A stretch of 64,000 nucleotides of DNA from Paenibacillus endoradicis (GTDB lineage: Bacteria > Bacillota > Bacilli > Paenibacillales > Paenibacillaceae): the NCBI RefSeq assembly GCF_024721975.1, contig NZ_JANQBB010000005.1, forward strand, positions 310,001 to 374,000, in the 5' to 3' direction. The notes below the pieces were generated by a model that searched no databases, was not told where the DNA came from, and worked only from the letters and a program-made list of their open reading frames with translations. Shown piece after piece: positions 18,329 to 27,843 of this stretch. The translations under genes were made by a program, and so were the position numbers. Position 1 is the stretch's first letter; every line of letters starts with the position of its first letter.

Positions 18329-21300
18329 TTGAGTGGGCAATCATCAGCAAATGCACCTCGTTGGACAGATGAACAGTATGAAGCGATCGTATCTGATGGA
18401 TCTAATATATTAGTAGCTGCGGCTGCTGGTTCTGGAAAAACAGCTGTATTAGTTGAACGGATAATTCGTAAAGTCGCTTCTAACACTGACGTTGATCGAT
18501 TACTCGTAGCGACGTTCACACATGCGGCAGCAGCAGAGATGAAAGATCGACTGAAAATTGCTTTAGAGAAGAAACTTGAAGAAGAGCCAGATTCCGATCA
18601 TTTGCGTAAGCAGTTAGCGTTAATGGGTAAATCATCGATTACAACGCTTCACTCCTTCTGTATGGAAGTTATTCGCAAATATTATTCACTCATTGATCTT
18701 GATCCGGGCTTTCGTATTGCAAATGAGACGGAGATTGAGTTAATTCGTGCTGATGTTATGAATGAACTGTTTGAGCAGCGTTACAGTGGTGTGGATGAAC
18801 CGGGAGGCGGAGATTTTCTTAAACTAGTCAATAGTTACGGTGGTGAAAAAGGTGATGATCCATTATTTCAACTCGTTGAACGGCTATATCTCTTCTCACG
18901 ATCTCATCCTTGGCCAGCCCAGTGGCTTAATGATACATTGAAGCCTTATCTCATCTCAAGTATCGATGAGCTAGAACGCAGTAAGTGGGTACAACAAATT
19001 ATTGATGATGTTCATTTGAAGCTTGAAGGCGCGATAAGTGCTTTCGAGCAAGCTTTATCATTAACTAAACTACCAGCTGGTCCGTTTGCGTATGCATCAA
19101 CTTTTGAAGCTGATATTACAGTGATTACAACACTGCAGCATCAATTACTACAATCGCCTTGGCGAGAGTGGCCAGATATTTTTGCTAATGTGCAATTTGA
19201 TAAATTAGCACCATTACGCGGAAAAGACCATGATAAAGATCTGCAAGATCGCGCCAAAAACTATCGTGAGCAAGGAAAAGATACGATTCAATCGATTGCG
19301 AATGATTACTTTGGAAGAAGTGCAGAGCAATTTTTAGAAGAGTTACATGAACTTGCCCCACTGATGAAAGCGTTGATAGCTCTAATTCACGATTTTAGTT
19401 CGGCATTTGATGCGACAAAACGTGCAAAAGGATTACTTGATTTTGGTGATTTAGAACATTATAGTCTAGCTATTTTACTAGATAAAGATTCAAATGCTGA
19501 ACAACTTATTCCATCAGAAGCAGCGAAAGACTATCAGCAACAATTTGATGAAATATTGTTAGACGAATATCAAGACACGAATATGGTGCAGGAAACGATT
19601 GTACGATTAATAGCTAATCAAAACATTGGTAATCGATTTATGGTCGGCGATGTGAAGCAAAGTATATATCGTTTTCGCTTGGCAGAGCCGAAGTTGTTTC
19701 TAGAGAAATATAAAAAATATAGTTCGGAGTCAGCCTCCACTATTGAAGGTGGAAAACGTATTGATCTTGCTCGTAATTTCCGTAGTCGATCTCAAGTTGT
19801 AGATGCAGTTAACGAGGTTTTTCGGGCAATTATGAAAGAGAAAGTAGCTGAGATGGAATATGACGGGCGTGCAGAGCTTGTTCACGGTGCAACTTATTAT
19901 GAAGCCCCAATTTCTTTGGATCAATGTAAAGTTCAGTTAACGATCATTGATCGTGGAGAACGTGTTGCAGAGGAGCAATCGAGTGAGCAAGAAGAGCAAG
20001 TTGAACCATCTGCAGATGATCAGTTAGAAGAATTGAATGTTGCACAACTAGAAGCTCGCTATATCGCACAGCAATTGTTAAAGTTGTCTGAAGATAATAG
20101 TATGGTTTTCGATAGTAAATTAGATACGTATCGTCCTATGAAGTGGAGAGATACCGTCATTTTATTACGTGCAACTTCAGCATGGGCTCCTATTTTTCTT
20201 GAAGAGTTACAATTAGCAGGAATACCTGCCTATTCTAGCATTGGAAGTGGTTATTTCGATGCTGTTGAAGTACAGACGATGTTATCCTGTTTACAAGTTA
20301 TTGATAATCCATATCAAGATATACCGTTAGCAGCGACGTTGCGGTCGCCGTTATTCAGTTTAACTGCTGAGCAATTATCTGGTATTCGGATTCTATCAAT
20401 GGATAGTAATTTTTATGATGCGATCATACATGCAGCTGGTAGTGAAGATTATGAACTAGATGGTCGTCAGAAATTGTCATTCTTTTTACATAAGCTAGAC
20501 CAATGGCGTAATCTAGCTCGCGAAGGTTCATTGTCTGATCTATTGTGGTTGATCTATGAAGAAACGGGCTATTATGACTTTGTAGGTGGTCTACCTGCTG
20601 GAATTCAGCGTCAAGCTAATTTACGCGCGTTACATGATAGAGCTAGACAATATGAGGCTACTTCATTCCGCGGGCTGTTTCGTTTCTTAAAATTTATTGA
20701 ACGTATGCGTGCAAACGGTAATGACCTTGGTACTGCACTAGCTATCGGTGAACAAGAAGATGTCGTAAAGATTATGACGACACATGCAAGCAAAGGGCTG
20801 GAATTTCCAATTGTTTTCGTTGCAGGTCTAGGTAAAAAGTTCAATGAGCAAGATTTGAATGCATCATTTCTTTACCATAAAGAATTAGGTTTTGGTCCGA
20901 AATATGTGGATGCAACAATGAGAATTAGTTATCCATCATTGCCTTATTATGCGATTCGTCGTTCTATGAAAATGGAGCTGTTAGCAGAAGAAATGCGCAT
21001 ATTATATGTTGCATTAACAAGACCTAAAGAAAAGTTATATTTGCTAGGGACTAGCGGAAGATTACTGAAACAACTACCCAAATGGAACTCTTCACTAGAA
21101 CTTGATGGTACATTACAGCAATCTAGTATCGCTGCAGCATCTTGTTACTTAGATTGGATTGCACCACTTGTTGCGACTCAATTGCAGTTGTCTATGGAAG
21201 AGCCAGACAAAGGGCATGTCATTAGTCCGCACGATTGGATAATCTCAGTTGTGGCAGCCGAGTCACTTTCAGTAATCGACGAAAATCAAGTAGAAGTAAC

Positions 21301-22138
21301 TGCTGAAGATGAGCTAGTAAAAATTGAAAGAATGACCGCATTACAAGCATTAGCGCTATTAGAAGATGTTGCTGAAGATCAACAATTACGGAATAATCTG
21401 GAACGTAATTATCCGTTTATGGGGGCAACAACGATTGGTTCAAAAGCTTCTATTACGGAGATGAAACGGATTCAAGCTGCCTTTGAAGAGGAAACGGAAA
21501 CATTCTATCAAGGGGGGAGCAATGAAGCTGGAACTGATACCGATGTAATGGACACTGTTGTAACGAAAGAGTACACATTACATCTGGAACGGCCTTCTTT
21601 TATGGAAGAGAAGAAGATAACAGCTACTGAAAAAGGTTCAATTAATCATCTAATGATGCAACATATTCCTTTGACGCTTAATATAGATGAGCAGACGATT
21701 GAACAAAGTATAGAGCGGATGAAGCAGCTGCAAATTATTACGCTAGCACAAGCCGAGGTCATTAATATAAAAGCAATTGTAGAGCTGTTTCGATCGGAAC
21801 TAGGCTATCGTATGCAGCATGCAACTTGGCTGAAACGCGAGCTTCCATTCAGTTTTATGTTACCTGCACACGAAGTTCATCGTAATATTGATGAAGTAAC
21901 AGGTAGCGAAAAAGTATTCATCCAAGGTATTATTGACTGCATATTTGAAGATGAGCGTGGTCTCGTATTAGTCGATTATAAGACGGATCGAATATTTAAT
22001 GGCAACTGGGCGCAGAAGGCAGAGGAACATCGATTCCAATTAGAGATGTATGCTAGAGGCTTAGAGATGATTTTGCATCGTAAAGTTGATGAGATTTATG
22101 TATTTTTCTTCGACGGAGGTCGAGCAATTCAATTATAA
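18329..22138 (+). CDS. addA: ATP-dependent helicase/nuclease subunit AddA
   Basis: AddA is the motor and nuclease subunit of AddAB: a UvrD-type 3'-5' helicase with a C-terminal RecB-like nuclease. It shows Walker A AAAAGSGKTAVL near residue 30, the DEYQDTN box near 411, motif V-VI sequence THASKGLEFPIVF and YVALTRPKEKLY, and nuclease residues DYKTDRI near 1216. About 1269 residues, slightly longer than the B. subtilis protein. The frame opens with GTG 18320 overlapping the addB stop, but AGGGGAG spacing favours TTG 18329; the first three codons are uncertain. Confidence 0.96.
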   Translation: MSGQSSANAPRWTDEQYEAIVSDGSNILVAAAAGSGKTAVLVERIIRKVASNTDVDRLLVATFTHAAAAEMKDRLKIALEKKLEEEPDSDHLRKQLALMGKSSITTLHSFCMEVIRKYYSLIDLDPGFRIANETEIELIRADVMNELFEQRYSGVDEPGGGDFLKLVNSYGGEKGDDPLFQLVERLYLFSRSHPWPAQWLNDTLKPYLISSIDELERSKWVQQIIDDVHLKLEGAISAFEQALSLTKLPAGPFAYASTFEADITVITTLQHQLLQSPWREWPDIFANVQFDKLAPLRGKDHDKDLQDRAKNYREQGKDTIQSIANDYFGRSAEQFLEELHELAPLMKALIALIHDFSSAFDATKRAKGLLDFGDLEHYSLAILLDKDSNAEQLIPSEAAKDYQQQFDEILLDEYQDTNMVQETIVRLIANQNIGNRFMVGDVKQSIYRFRLAEPKLFLEKYKKYSSESASTIEGGKRIDLARNFRSRSQVVDAVNEVFRAIMKEKVAEMEYDGRAELVHGATYYEAPISLDQCKVQLTIIDRGERVAEEQSSEQEEQVEPSADDQLEELNVAQLEARYIAQQLLKLSEDNSMVFDSKLDTYRPMKWRDTVILLRATSAWAPIFLEELQLAGIPAYSSIGSGYFDAVEVQTMLSCLQVIDNPYQDIPLAATLRSPLFSLTAEQLSGIRILSMDSNFYDAIIHAAGSEDYELDGRQKLSFFLHKLDQWRNLAREGSLSDLLWLIYEETGYYDFVGGLPAGIQRQANLRALHDRARQYEATSFRGLFRFLKFIERMRANGNDLGTALAIGEQEDVVKIMTTHASKGLEFPIVFVAGLGKKFNEQDLNASFLYHKELGFGPKYVDATMRISYPSLPYYAIRRSMKMELLAEEMRILYVALTRPKEKLYLLGTSGRLLKQLPKWNSSLELDGTLQQSSIAAASCYLDWIAPLVATQLQLSMEEPDKGHVISPHDWIISVVAAESLSVIDENQVEVTAEDELVKIERMTALQALALLEDVAEDQQLRNNLERNYPFMGATTIGSKASITEMKRIQAAFEEETETFYQGGSNEAGTDTDVMDTVVTKEYTLHLERPSFMEEKKITATEKGSINHLMMQHIPLTLNIDEQTIEQSIERMKQLQIITLAQAEVINIKAIVELFRSELGYRMQHATWLKRELPFSFMLPAHEVHRNIDEVTGSEKVFIQGIIDCIFEDERGLVLVDYKTDRIFNGNWAQKAEEHRFQLEMYARGLEMILHRKVDEIYVFFFDGGRAIQL

Positions 22139-22170
22139 TAATATTATTCTTAATCATCGGAGGGAAGAAA

Positions 22171-22806
22171 GTGAGTCAACAGGTATCAGAAAAGCAAGTT
22201 GAACCAACAGGGAAAAAGTCGATTGCATTTGCAGTAACGTTAGTTCTATTAGTAGCAAGTATTATGCTCAATGTGTTATTTTCAACAAAGAATATGAGCT
22301 ATGGACAAGATCAAAAAGCAGATTCAGGAGAACATATTTTTCAACATTTAGCGTCGTTTAATGAGAAAAATACGCTGTTAATAAAGTATGTATACGACAT
22401 TGTAGACTTTTCACCAGAAAATAGTAAGCTCGCAAGATTAACAGCAGCTCATGCTCTTCCTCTAGTCGGTGAAATGAAAAAAGAACTGTCTGAATTAATT
22501 ACAATAGCTCAAGATTTTGATGAAGTAGCTTTCTCTACACAAGACAAAGACAACCATGAATGGTACAAATTGATAGAAGAGCAACTTCAATTAATTGCTA
22601 ATCAAGAAGGGGAACTCTCTCAAGCAGAGCTTGATGAGTTAAACGCGATGATTGAAGGTTCTGAATATTTGGCTCAGACCGTGAATAGCTTTAACTTCAA
22701 AGTTGAAGGCAACAAAAATGCGATGATCAGACTTGGTAACGGATTTGATTGGATTGAGCAAGTGCAAGCGATCGAGCTATATGTAAATATTGAAGGCGTG
22801 CAATAA
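22171..22806 (+). CDS. Single-pass membrane-anchored protein of unknown function
   Basis: The 211-residue protein starts at GTG behind GGAGGGAAGAAA. A basic N-terminus is followed by a membrane segment AFAVTLVLLVASIMLNVLF (about 19-37) without a lipobox. The rest is predicted outside: mainly helical, acidic, lacking cysteine, with no catalytic motif. It lies 32 bp after addA and before the HIT gene, so it probably shares the addBA transcript. Its role is not evident. Confidence 0.82.
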   Translation: MSQQVSEKQVEPTGKKSIAFAVTLVLLVASIMLNVLFSTKNMSYGQDQKADSGEHIFQHLASFNEKNTLLIKYVYDIVDFSPENSKLARLTAAHALPLVGEMKKELSELITIAQDFDEVAFSTQDKDNHEWYKLIEEQLQLIANQEGELSQAELDELNAMIEGSEYLAQTVNSFNFKVEGNKNAMIRLGNGFDWIEQVQAIELYVNIEGVQ

Positions 22807-22866
22807 AATCAACTAGAATAGATGTATAGGTTACATAATGATAACCGACAATAAGGAGGAAAAAGA

Positions 22867-23211
22867 ATGGATTGCTTATTTTGCAAAATAATCGAAGGTA
22901 CGATTCCTTCAACTAAAGTATTCGAGAATGAGCATGTACTTGCGTTCAGAGACATTACGCCGGCGGCACCTACGCATATTTTAATTATTCCGAAGAAGCA
23001 TATTGCTACGATGAATGATGTAACTCGCGAGGATGATTTGGTTGTTGCTGAAATCTTTGCAGCAGCTCGTCATATTGCAGAAGAAGAGGGTTATGCTGAA
23101 GCGGGGTATCGTCTCATTAACAATATTAATGCTGATGGTGGGCAAGTAATATACCACCTACACTTCCATCTGTTAGCAGGAAAAATGATGGGTCCATTAT
23201 TAGCGGAATAA
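22867..23211 (+). CDS. HIT family nucleotide-binding protein (HinT-like)
   Basis: The 114-residue protein is a normal-length HinT/PKCI-type histidine triad enzyme that hydrolyses nucleoside phosphoramidates. The N-terminal CLFCKII pair is typical of zinc-bearing members. The catalytic triad motif HLHFHLLAGK lies near residues 98-107. AGGAGG precedes ATG. Its physiological substrate is unknown. It is a single gene ahead of the separately promoted rpsU. Confidence 0.94.
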   Translation: MDCLFCKIIEGTIPSTKVFENEHVLAFRDITPAAPTHILIIPKKHIATMNDVTREDDLVVAEIFAAARHIAEEEGYAEAGYRLINNINADGGQVIYHLHFHLLAGKMMGPLLAE

Positions 23212-23226
23212 GTTCTTATTAAGAAG

Positions 23227-23256
23227 TTGACATAGACTTATTTTTTAACGTATAAT
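23227..23256 (+). promoter_or_regulatory. Strong sigma-A promoter of rpsU-yqeY
   Basis: Both hexamers are perfect consensus: TTGACA at 23227-23232 and TATAAT at 23251-23256, with an 18-bp spacer. It is followed by a leader of about 55 nt and the rpsU ribosome binding site. Confidence 0.9.
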
Positions 23257-23316
23257 TAAGGTTGATGAACCGTGTAATAAACTCTGGACGGTCTGTTTCG
23301 GAGGGAGGGATAACTG

Positions 23317-23490
23317 GTGTCTGAAATTAAAGTTCGTAAAAACGAAACTATTGATGCTGCGCTTCGTCGCTTTAAGCGTTCCACTGCAAAAGATGGTATC
23401 TTGGCAGAGGTTAAGAAACGTAAGCACTATGAAAAGCCAAGCGTAAAGCGTAAGAAGAAGTCTGAGGCTGCGCGCAAGAGAAAGTTTTAG
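23317..23490 (+). CDS. rpsU: Small ribosomal subunit protein bS21
   Basis: The 57-residue basic protein starts at GTG ([20 protein letters not shown]) behind GGAGGGAGG. It matches S21 throughout, including the Lys/Arg-rich C-terminus ([14 protein letters not shown]). S21 binds late to the 30S platform near the 3' end of 16S rRNA. It is transcribed from the consensus promoter just upstream and is followed 15 bp later by yqeY, a conserved rpsU-yqeY pair. Confidence 0.97.
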   Translation: MSEIKVRKNETIDAALRRFKRSTAKDGILAEVKKRKHYEKPSVKRKKKSEAARKRKF

Positions 23491-23505
23491 GAGGATCCTT
23501 CCATA

Positions 23506-23949
23506 ATGAACCTGAGCGATAGATTGACCGATGATATGAAACAAGCAATGAAAAGTCAGGACAAGTTTAAACTCAGCACAATTCGTATGATGCGTGCATC
23601 GATTAAAAACTTGGAAATTGATCTAAAACGTCCATTGGACGATAGCGAAGTGCTTGATATATTGAGTCGTGAAATCAAACAACGTAAAGATTCCCTCCAA
23701 GAATTTGAGAAAGCTGGTCGTAATGACCTTGTCGTAAATCTTGCAACAGAAATTGATATTATTAGTAAATACCTTCCCGAACAGCTAACTGAAGAAGAGA
23801 TTCAAGAGATAGTAAGGCAGACCATCCAAGAACTCGGTGCTTCTTCGAAAGCCGACATGGGGAAAGTGATGGGCGCCCTTATGCCAAAAACTAAAGGACG
23901 CGCTGACGGTAGACTAGTAAATAATGCAGTGCAACAATTTCTGCAATAG
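23506..23949 (+). CDS. yqeY: GatB/YqeY domain-containing protein
   Basis: The 147-residue helical protein is homologous to the C-terminal tRNA-binding tail of GatB. It shows LSDRLTDDMKQAMKSQD at the start, RKDSLQEFEKAGR in the middle and GKVMGALMPKTKGRADG with the final LVNNAVQQFL. It probably interacts with tRNA, but its role is unsettled. TTTTAGGAGGATCC precedes ATG, the TAG being the rpsU stop codon. A strong terminator closes the rpsU-yqeY unit. Confidence 0.95.
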   Translation: MNLSDRLTDDMKQAMKSQDKFKLSTIRMMRASIKNLEIDLKRPLDDSEVLDILSREIKQRKDSLQEFEKAGRNDLVVNLATEIDIISKYLPEQLTEEEIQEIVRQTIQELGASSKADMGKVMGALMPKTKGRADGRLVNNAVQQFLQ

Positions 23950-23965
23950 AATACGTGCGGACTCA

Positions 23966-23993
23966 AAAACACCCCTAACGGGGTGTTTTTTTT
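23966..23993 (+). terminator. Rho-independent terminator after yqeY
   Basis: AAAACACCCC-TAAC-GGGGTGTTTTTTTT is a compact GC-rich stem with a long T run, 17 bases after the yqeY stop. Confidence 0.95.
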
Positions 23994-24027
23994 ATTGTTG
24001 TAATTAACGAACAATATGTGAACATTA

Positions 24028-24036
24028 TGTTATAAT
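24028..24036 (+). promoter_or_regulatory. Extended -10 promoter upstream of the nfeD-floA unit
   Basis: TGTTATAAT is a perfect extended -10 element. The -35 region at the right distance is poor (CGAACA). It lies 60 bp before the nfeD start. Confidence 0.55.
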
Positions 24037-24096
24037 AGATGAAACATTTCACTAAGATATACGTATATAGAGGAGTAGCAAAAGAGGAGGGATAGC

Positions 24097-25482
24097 ATGT
24101 ATAGCAAATTCTCGATTCATCGCTTTCGTGAAATGCTTACTGTTTTTGTTATAAGTTTATTTGCGATATTACTTGTTACTGGATTAATAGCTCCATCATT
24201 CGTTCAGGCAGAGTCCAAGTCAGTGGGTCCAGCAGTATATGAAATTCCTCTAAAGGGAACAGTTGACCAGAGTATGGTTACCTTTCTTGAAAGAGCTTTC
24301 AGCGAAGCTGAAGAGGCACATGCAAGTCATATCGTTATCGTCCTTAATACATATGGGGGCCGAGTAGATTCAGCTAATGAAATAGGTGAATTAGTACGGG
24401 CTCAAGAAATTCCTGTTACGGTATTCGTCGAAGGGAAAGCAGTATCTGCGGGTACTTATATTGCTCTGAATGCTGATTATATTGCGATGCAATCAGGAAG
24501 TACGATTGGGTCAGCTGCAGTTGTGGACTCCAATGGAACTCTAAGTGATAATCCGAAAACAATTAGTTTCTGGGTAGATCAGATGCAAGAGGTGGCAAGG
24601 CTTCATGGGAGAGATACGAATGTTGCAGCAGCGATGGTTGATCCTCGCGTAGAGATTGATCTTACGGACACTTTGGGGAAAGTTAAGTCTGTAGGTGATG
24701 TTATAGCAATCTCAGCAAGTGAAGCATTACGAATTGGTTATTCTGATTTCAATGTTGAAACGGTTGTTGATGTATTGAATTTTCACCAACTTGGTGGTCG
24801 AGATGTTATAACGATAACACCTAGTGCAGCTGAAAATGTAGCAAGTTTTCTTGTTAATCCAATTGTATCCACTATATTATTAATATTGGGTTTTGCAGGT
24901 CTAGCGATTGAATTGTTTGTACCTGGCCTTGGATTACCTGGTATTCTAGGAGGGATTAGTATGGGCTTGTTCTTCTTTGGTTCTTTTGTTTCAGGGCTTG
25001 CTGGTATGGAAACAGTCGTACTCTTTATCGTTGGACTTATTTTGATTGTATTAGAATTAATAGTTCCGGCTTTTGGTATACTGGGATTATTGGGAGGAGG
25101 AGCTATAATTACTGGAATATTACTTGCCTCACCAGATTGGGAATCTGGACTAACGTCCATTGGTATTGCATTAGTCATTGCTATCATCTTAGTCGTCATC
25201 GTTTCACGTACGAAAAAAGGTCGAAGTGTTTGGAACAAACTTGTTCTACGTGAGAACCTTACAACTGAAGAAGGATTTATCTCTGCTGAATCGAAAGATT
25301 CGCTATTAGGTTTACAAGGGGTTACAGTAACACCGCTACGACCAGCAGGAGCAGCGCTCATTGACAATAAACGCGTTGATGTTGTAACTGAAGGTGGATT
25401 CATAGAGTTAAATCGCCCAGTCGTTGTCATTAAGGCTGAAGGCACGTGGGTAGTAGTTAGAGAAGTGAAGGAAAACGTTTAA
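24097..25482 (+). CDS. Membrane-bound ClpP-class serine protease, NfeD family (YqeZ-like)
   Basis: The protein has 461 residues: a signal or anchor segment (about 15-38), a ClpP-like Ser-Lys protease domain with SAGTYIALNAD (candidate Ser near 118), about four to five membrane helices rich in Gly/Leu/Ile (about 255-375), and a C-terminal OB-fold NfeD domain ending VVREVKENV. Long NfeD proteins are partners of flotillin/stomatin-type proteins. Here floA follows 29 bp downstream, which fits the B. subtilis yqeZ-yqfA-yqfB operon linked to membrane organisation and antimicrobial resistance. Confidence 0.93.
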   Translation: MYSKFSIHRFREMLTVFVISLFAILLVTGLIAPSFVQAESKSVGPAVYEIPLKGTVDQSMVTFLERAFSEAEEAHASHIVIVLNTYGGRVDSANEIGELVRAQEIPVTVFVEGKAVSAGTYIALNADYIAMQSGSTIGSAAVVDSNGTLSDNPKTISFWVDQMQEVARLHGRDTNVAAAMVDPRVEIDLTDTLGKVKSVGDVIAISASEALRIGYSDFNVETVVDVLNFHQLGGRDVITITPSAAENVASFLVNPIVSTILLILGFAGLAIELFVPGLGLPGILGGISMGLFFFGSFVSGLAGMETVVLFIVGLILIVLELIVPAFGILGLLGGGAIITGILLASPDWESGLTSIGIALVIAIILVVIVSRTKKGRSVWNKLVLRENLTTEEGFISAESKDSLLGLQGVTVTPLRPAGAALIDNKRVDVVTEGGFIELNRPVVVIKAEGTWVVVREVKENV

Positions 25483-25511
25483 TTTGATTACAAATTGAGA
25501 GGAATGATTAG

Positions 25512-26528
25512 ATGTCAGGTTTTAACTCTGGATTGATGGCAGTATTTGGTTTAGACCCAGGTTTGGTAGCAGTAATTTTTGTAATATTGGCAGTTATCGT
25601 AATTAGCGTGTTATTAAGTTTCTTCCCAATAATGTTGTGGATATCAGCACTTGCTTCAGGAGTTAGAGTAGGGATTATAACACTATTCGCGATGAGATTA
25701 CGTCGCGTAGTACCTAGTCGTATCGTAAATCCATTAATTAAAGCTACAAAAGCAGGACTTGGCTTATCTATTAATCAGTTAGAAAGTCATTTTCTAGCAG
25801 GTGGTAATGTTGACAGAGTAGTTAATGCATTGATTGCAGCACAACGTGCTAATATTCCATTGCCATTTGAGCGTGCAGCAGCTATTGATTTGGCTGGTCG
25901 TGATGTTCTACAAGCAGTACAAATGAGCGTTAATCCAAAAGTTATTGAAACACCAATTGTTTCAGCTGTAGCAAAAGATGGTATCGAAGTTAAAGTAAGA
26001 GCACGAGTTACTGTTCGTGCAAACATTGATCGTCTAGTCGGTGGTGCTGGTGAAGATACAATTATCGCACGTATTGGTGAAGGTATTGTATCAACAGTAG
26101 GTAGCTCGAATTCACATAAAGACGTTCTAGAAAACCCTGACAAAATTTCTCGTACTGTTCTTGAAAAAGGACTTGATGCAGGTACCGCATTCGAAATTCT
26201 ATCAATTGATATCGCTGACGTAGATGTAGGTAAAAACATTGGTGCACACCTTCAAACTGAACAAGCGGAAGCTGACAAGAAAATTGCACAAGCTAAGGCA
26301 GAAGAACGTCGTGCAATGGCTGTTGCTCAAGAGCAAGAAAACAAAGCTAAAGTTGTTGAGATGGAAGCTCGTGTAGTTGAATCTGAATCTCAAGTACCTC
26401 TAGCAATGGCAGAAGCACTACGCAGTGGAAAACTTGGTGTTATGGATTATTTGAATATGAAAAATATTGAAGCTGATACATCTATGCGTTCATCACTTGG
26501 TGATTCAACAGATCCGAAAAATAAATAA
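25512..26528 (+). CDS. floA: Flotillin-like protein FloA
   Basis: FloA scaffolds functional membrane microdomains. The 338-residue protein has an N-terminal hydrophobic hairpin (about 15-50), an SPFH-like domain ([28 protein letters not shown]), and a C-terminal heptad-rich region with many Glu-Ala repeats ([19 protein letters not shown]). It starts at ATG behind GAGAGGA. It follows the NfeD protease, its usual genetic partner, and precedes a small membrane protein gene. Confidence 0.97.
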   Translation: MSGFNSGLMAVFGLDPGLVAVIFVILAVIVISVLLSFFPIMLWISALASGVRVGIITLFAMRLRRVVPSRIVNPLIKATKAGLGLSINQLESHFLAGGNVDRVVNALIAAQRANIPLPFERAAAIDLAGRDVLQAVQMSVNPKVIETPIVSAVAKDGIEVKVRARVTVRANIDRLVGGAGEDTIIARIGEGIVSTVGSSNSHKDVLENPDKISRTVLEKGLDAGTAFEILSIDIADVDVGKNIGAHLQTEQAEADKKIAQAKAEERRAMAVAQEQENKAKVVEMEARVVESESQVPLAMAEALRSGKLGVMDYLNMKNIEADTSMRSSLGDSTDPKNK

Positions 26529-26595
26529 GGCTAATTCTTATCTCAATCGTTAACAAAGTGTGTAACACATTTGAGGTAGATAGGAGGTGCTAGCC

Positions 26596-27168
26596 TTGAA
26601 CATTATTGAATTTATACAAAACAATATTATTTTTGTAATCGGTGCTGTTTTTTTCATCTATAAGCTGTTCTCTAGATCGTCACCTGAAAAGGGTAATTCG
26701 ATGCCTACTTTTGGTGGTGGAACGAATCAGACGAATCGTCATCAGAATGAACGTGATGATGACGACGAGGAAGATGATTATTCTCGCCCGCAATATGACG
26801 ATTATAATAGTGAAGAGCAGAGACGTAGAGCGGAATTACAACGTCTGCAAGAAGAGGAAATGCATAGGGAACGACAAATGCAACGTGCCGATCAGTTGCG
26901 TGAAGAGCAAAGATTACGTTATGAGCAACAACAGCGACTTCAACAAGCCGCTACAATGCTTCAGACGCGACGCGACGATTCGTCGGTTGATTACTTCGCA
27001 CAGAATGAATTAGGTCGTGAATCAACGGCTAAGCAGCCTGTGGACCCGTTTGCAACCCGAGAGGATAGACATCATGCCGCAACACTATCAGCTGAAGAGC
27101 TACGTAAAGCGGTATTATGGTCAGAGGTATTGAGTTCTCCTAGAGCAAAACGACCATTTAGACGATAG
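26596..27168 (+). CDS. Small membrane-anchored, Gln/Arg/Glu-rich coiled-coil protein
   Basis: From TTG 26596 (eight bases after GGAGG) it has 190 residues; the GTG at 26587 lies inside the ribosome binding site. An N-terminal membrane segment (IIFVIGAVFFIYKLF, about 10-25) is followed by an acidic Asp/Glu patch, then a long Arg/Gln/Glu-rich predicted coiled coil (RRAELQRLQEEEMHRERQMQ), and a C-terminal ELRKAVLWSEVLSSPRAKRPFR box. In position it parallels yqfB at the end of the yqeZ-floA operon. The sequence family is not recognised with confidence. Confidence 0.85.
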   Translation: MNIIEFIQNNIIFVIGAVFFIYKLFSRSSPEKGNSMPTFGGGTNQTNRHQNERDDDDEEDDYSRPQYDDYNSEEQRRRAELQRLQEEEMHRERQMQRADQLREEQRLRYEQQQRLQQAATMLQTRRDDSSVDYFAQNELGRESTAKQPVDPFATREDRHHAATLSAEELRKAVLWSEVLSSPRAKRPFRR

Positions 27169-27198
27169 ATAACGTTAATAGGGTTTGGATCAACATGT

Positions 27199-27243
27199 AA
27201 AACGTCGTAGGTTGAAGGTATTCCTTCTCCTACGACGTTTTTT
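27199..27243 (+). terminator. Terminator of the nfeD-floA operon
   Basis: AAAACGTCGTAGG and CCTACGACGTTTT form a 13-bp stem over a 17-base loop, followed by more T residues, about 30 bp after the stop codon. Confidence 0.9.
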
Positions 27244-27270
27244 GTTGTGTTTTATCTATATCATTTCACT

Positions 27271-27316
27271 TAGCGAGATTTTCGACGATTTAATTGTCGA
27301 AGATCTCGCTATTTTT
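27271..27316. terminator. Second stem-loop, possible terminator
   Basis: TAGCGAGAT-T-TTCGAC pairs with GTCGAA-G-ATCTCGCTA across an eight-base loop and is followed by ATTTTTATTT. It lies 30 bp beyond the first terminator. No gene lies between, so it may be a back-up terminator or a remnant. Confidence 0.75.
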
Positions 27317-27390
27317 ATTTATTTATGTGTACCCAATGATTAGTGGTACCCCAAACGTTTTCGTCATGAAGTTGAAACTATTACATTTTC

Positions 27391-27419
27391 TCATATTTAT
27401 AATGATTGCTGCATATTTT
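27391..27419 (+). promoter_or_regulatory. Predicted sigma-E promoter of yqfC-yqfD
   Basis: TCATATT at 27391-27397 and CATATTTT at 27412-27419 with a 14-bp spacer match the mother-cell sigma-E consensus well. It lies 67 bp before the start of yqfC, a gene known to be sigma-E dependent in B. subtilis. Confidence 0.65.
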
Positions 27420-27485
27420 GGTATAGTACCGATGTGTCTCTTGGCAGGTAACAAATCGAAGTTTTAGAAAGGGGAACCTTCATCA

Positions 27486-27764
27486 ATGAGACAAATTAAA
27501 AGGAAATTACATAGATTAACAGCGACTTTGCTTGATATGCCAGAGGACGTTGTTTTTGAATTGCCTAGAATGACATTGATCGGAGATCGTCAGCTATATA
27601 TTGAAAATCATAGAGGAGTTATCCATTTTAGTGAAGATTTATTACGGCTTTCACTAAGTAAGGGCGAATTAGAAGTTACAGGTGAAGGGTTAATCATTCG
27701 TACAATATGGACGGATGAAGTATTTGTTGAAGGTGTTATTAAAGGAATTAAATTGCTCCCGTAA
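27486..27764 (+). CDS. yqfC: Sporulation protein YqfC
   Basis: The 92-residue protein matches the YqfC family in length, with MRQIKRKLHRLTATLLDMP, then DVVFELPRMTLIGDRQLYIENHRG and VIIRTIW-like beta-strand sequence. It is a mother-cell (sigma-E) sporulation protein. It starts at ATG after GAAAGGGGAACC. The adjacent yqfD supports the call; the pair is conserved in endospore formers. The molecular function is not established. Confidence 0.93.
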   Translation: MRQIKRKLHRLTATLLDMPEDVVFELPRMTLIGDRQLYIENHRGVIHFSEDLLRLSLSKGELEVTGEGLIIRTIWTDEVFVEGVIKGIKLLP

Positions 27765-27843
27765 ATTTAAGATGCTTATGAATTTTCATTCCAAATTAAG
27801 TAGAAGGATCAAACAGTCATGTAAAGTTGAAGGAGGGTTTGTA

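Noticed and set aside
23211..23230. AGTTCTTATTAAGAAGTT hairpin after the HIT gene as a terminator
   Set aside because: The stem is short and AT-only, has no T run, and overlaps the rpsU -35 region.
23488..23505. AAAGTTTTAGGAGG before yqeY as a fourth copy of the dnaK/era/ppsR leader
   Set aside because: The TTTTAG comes from the rpsU stop codon, and the hairpin and complementary loop are absent upstream.
24783..25445. 220-codon minus-strand open frame inside the NfeD gene
   Set aside because: It is antisense to an intact conserved gene, rich in Pro/Ser/Thr as expected from complementing membrane-helix codons, with no ribosome binding site.
26642..27013. 123-codon plus-strand frame overlapping the coiled-coil protein gene
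   Set aside because: It is a +1 shadow of the Arg/Gln-rich coding sequence; the main frame has the ribosome binding site and a membrane anchor.
27715..27843. Extended N-terminus of YqfD upstream of 27844
   Set aside because: It would overlap yqfC and has no family similarity. AAGGAGGG precedes 27844.
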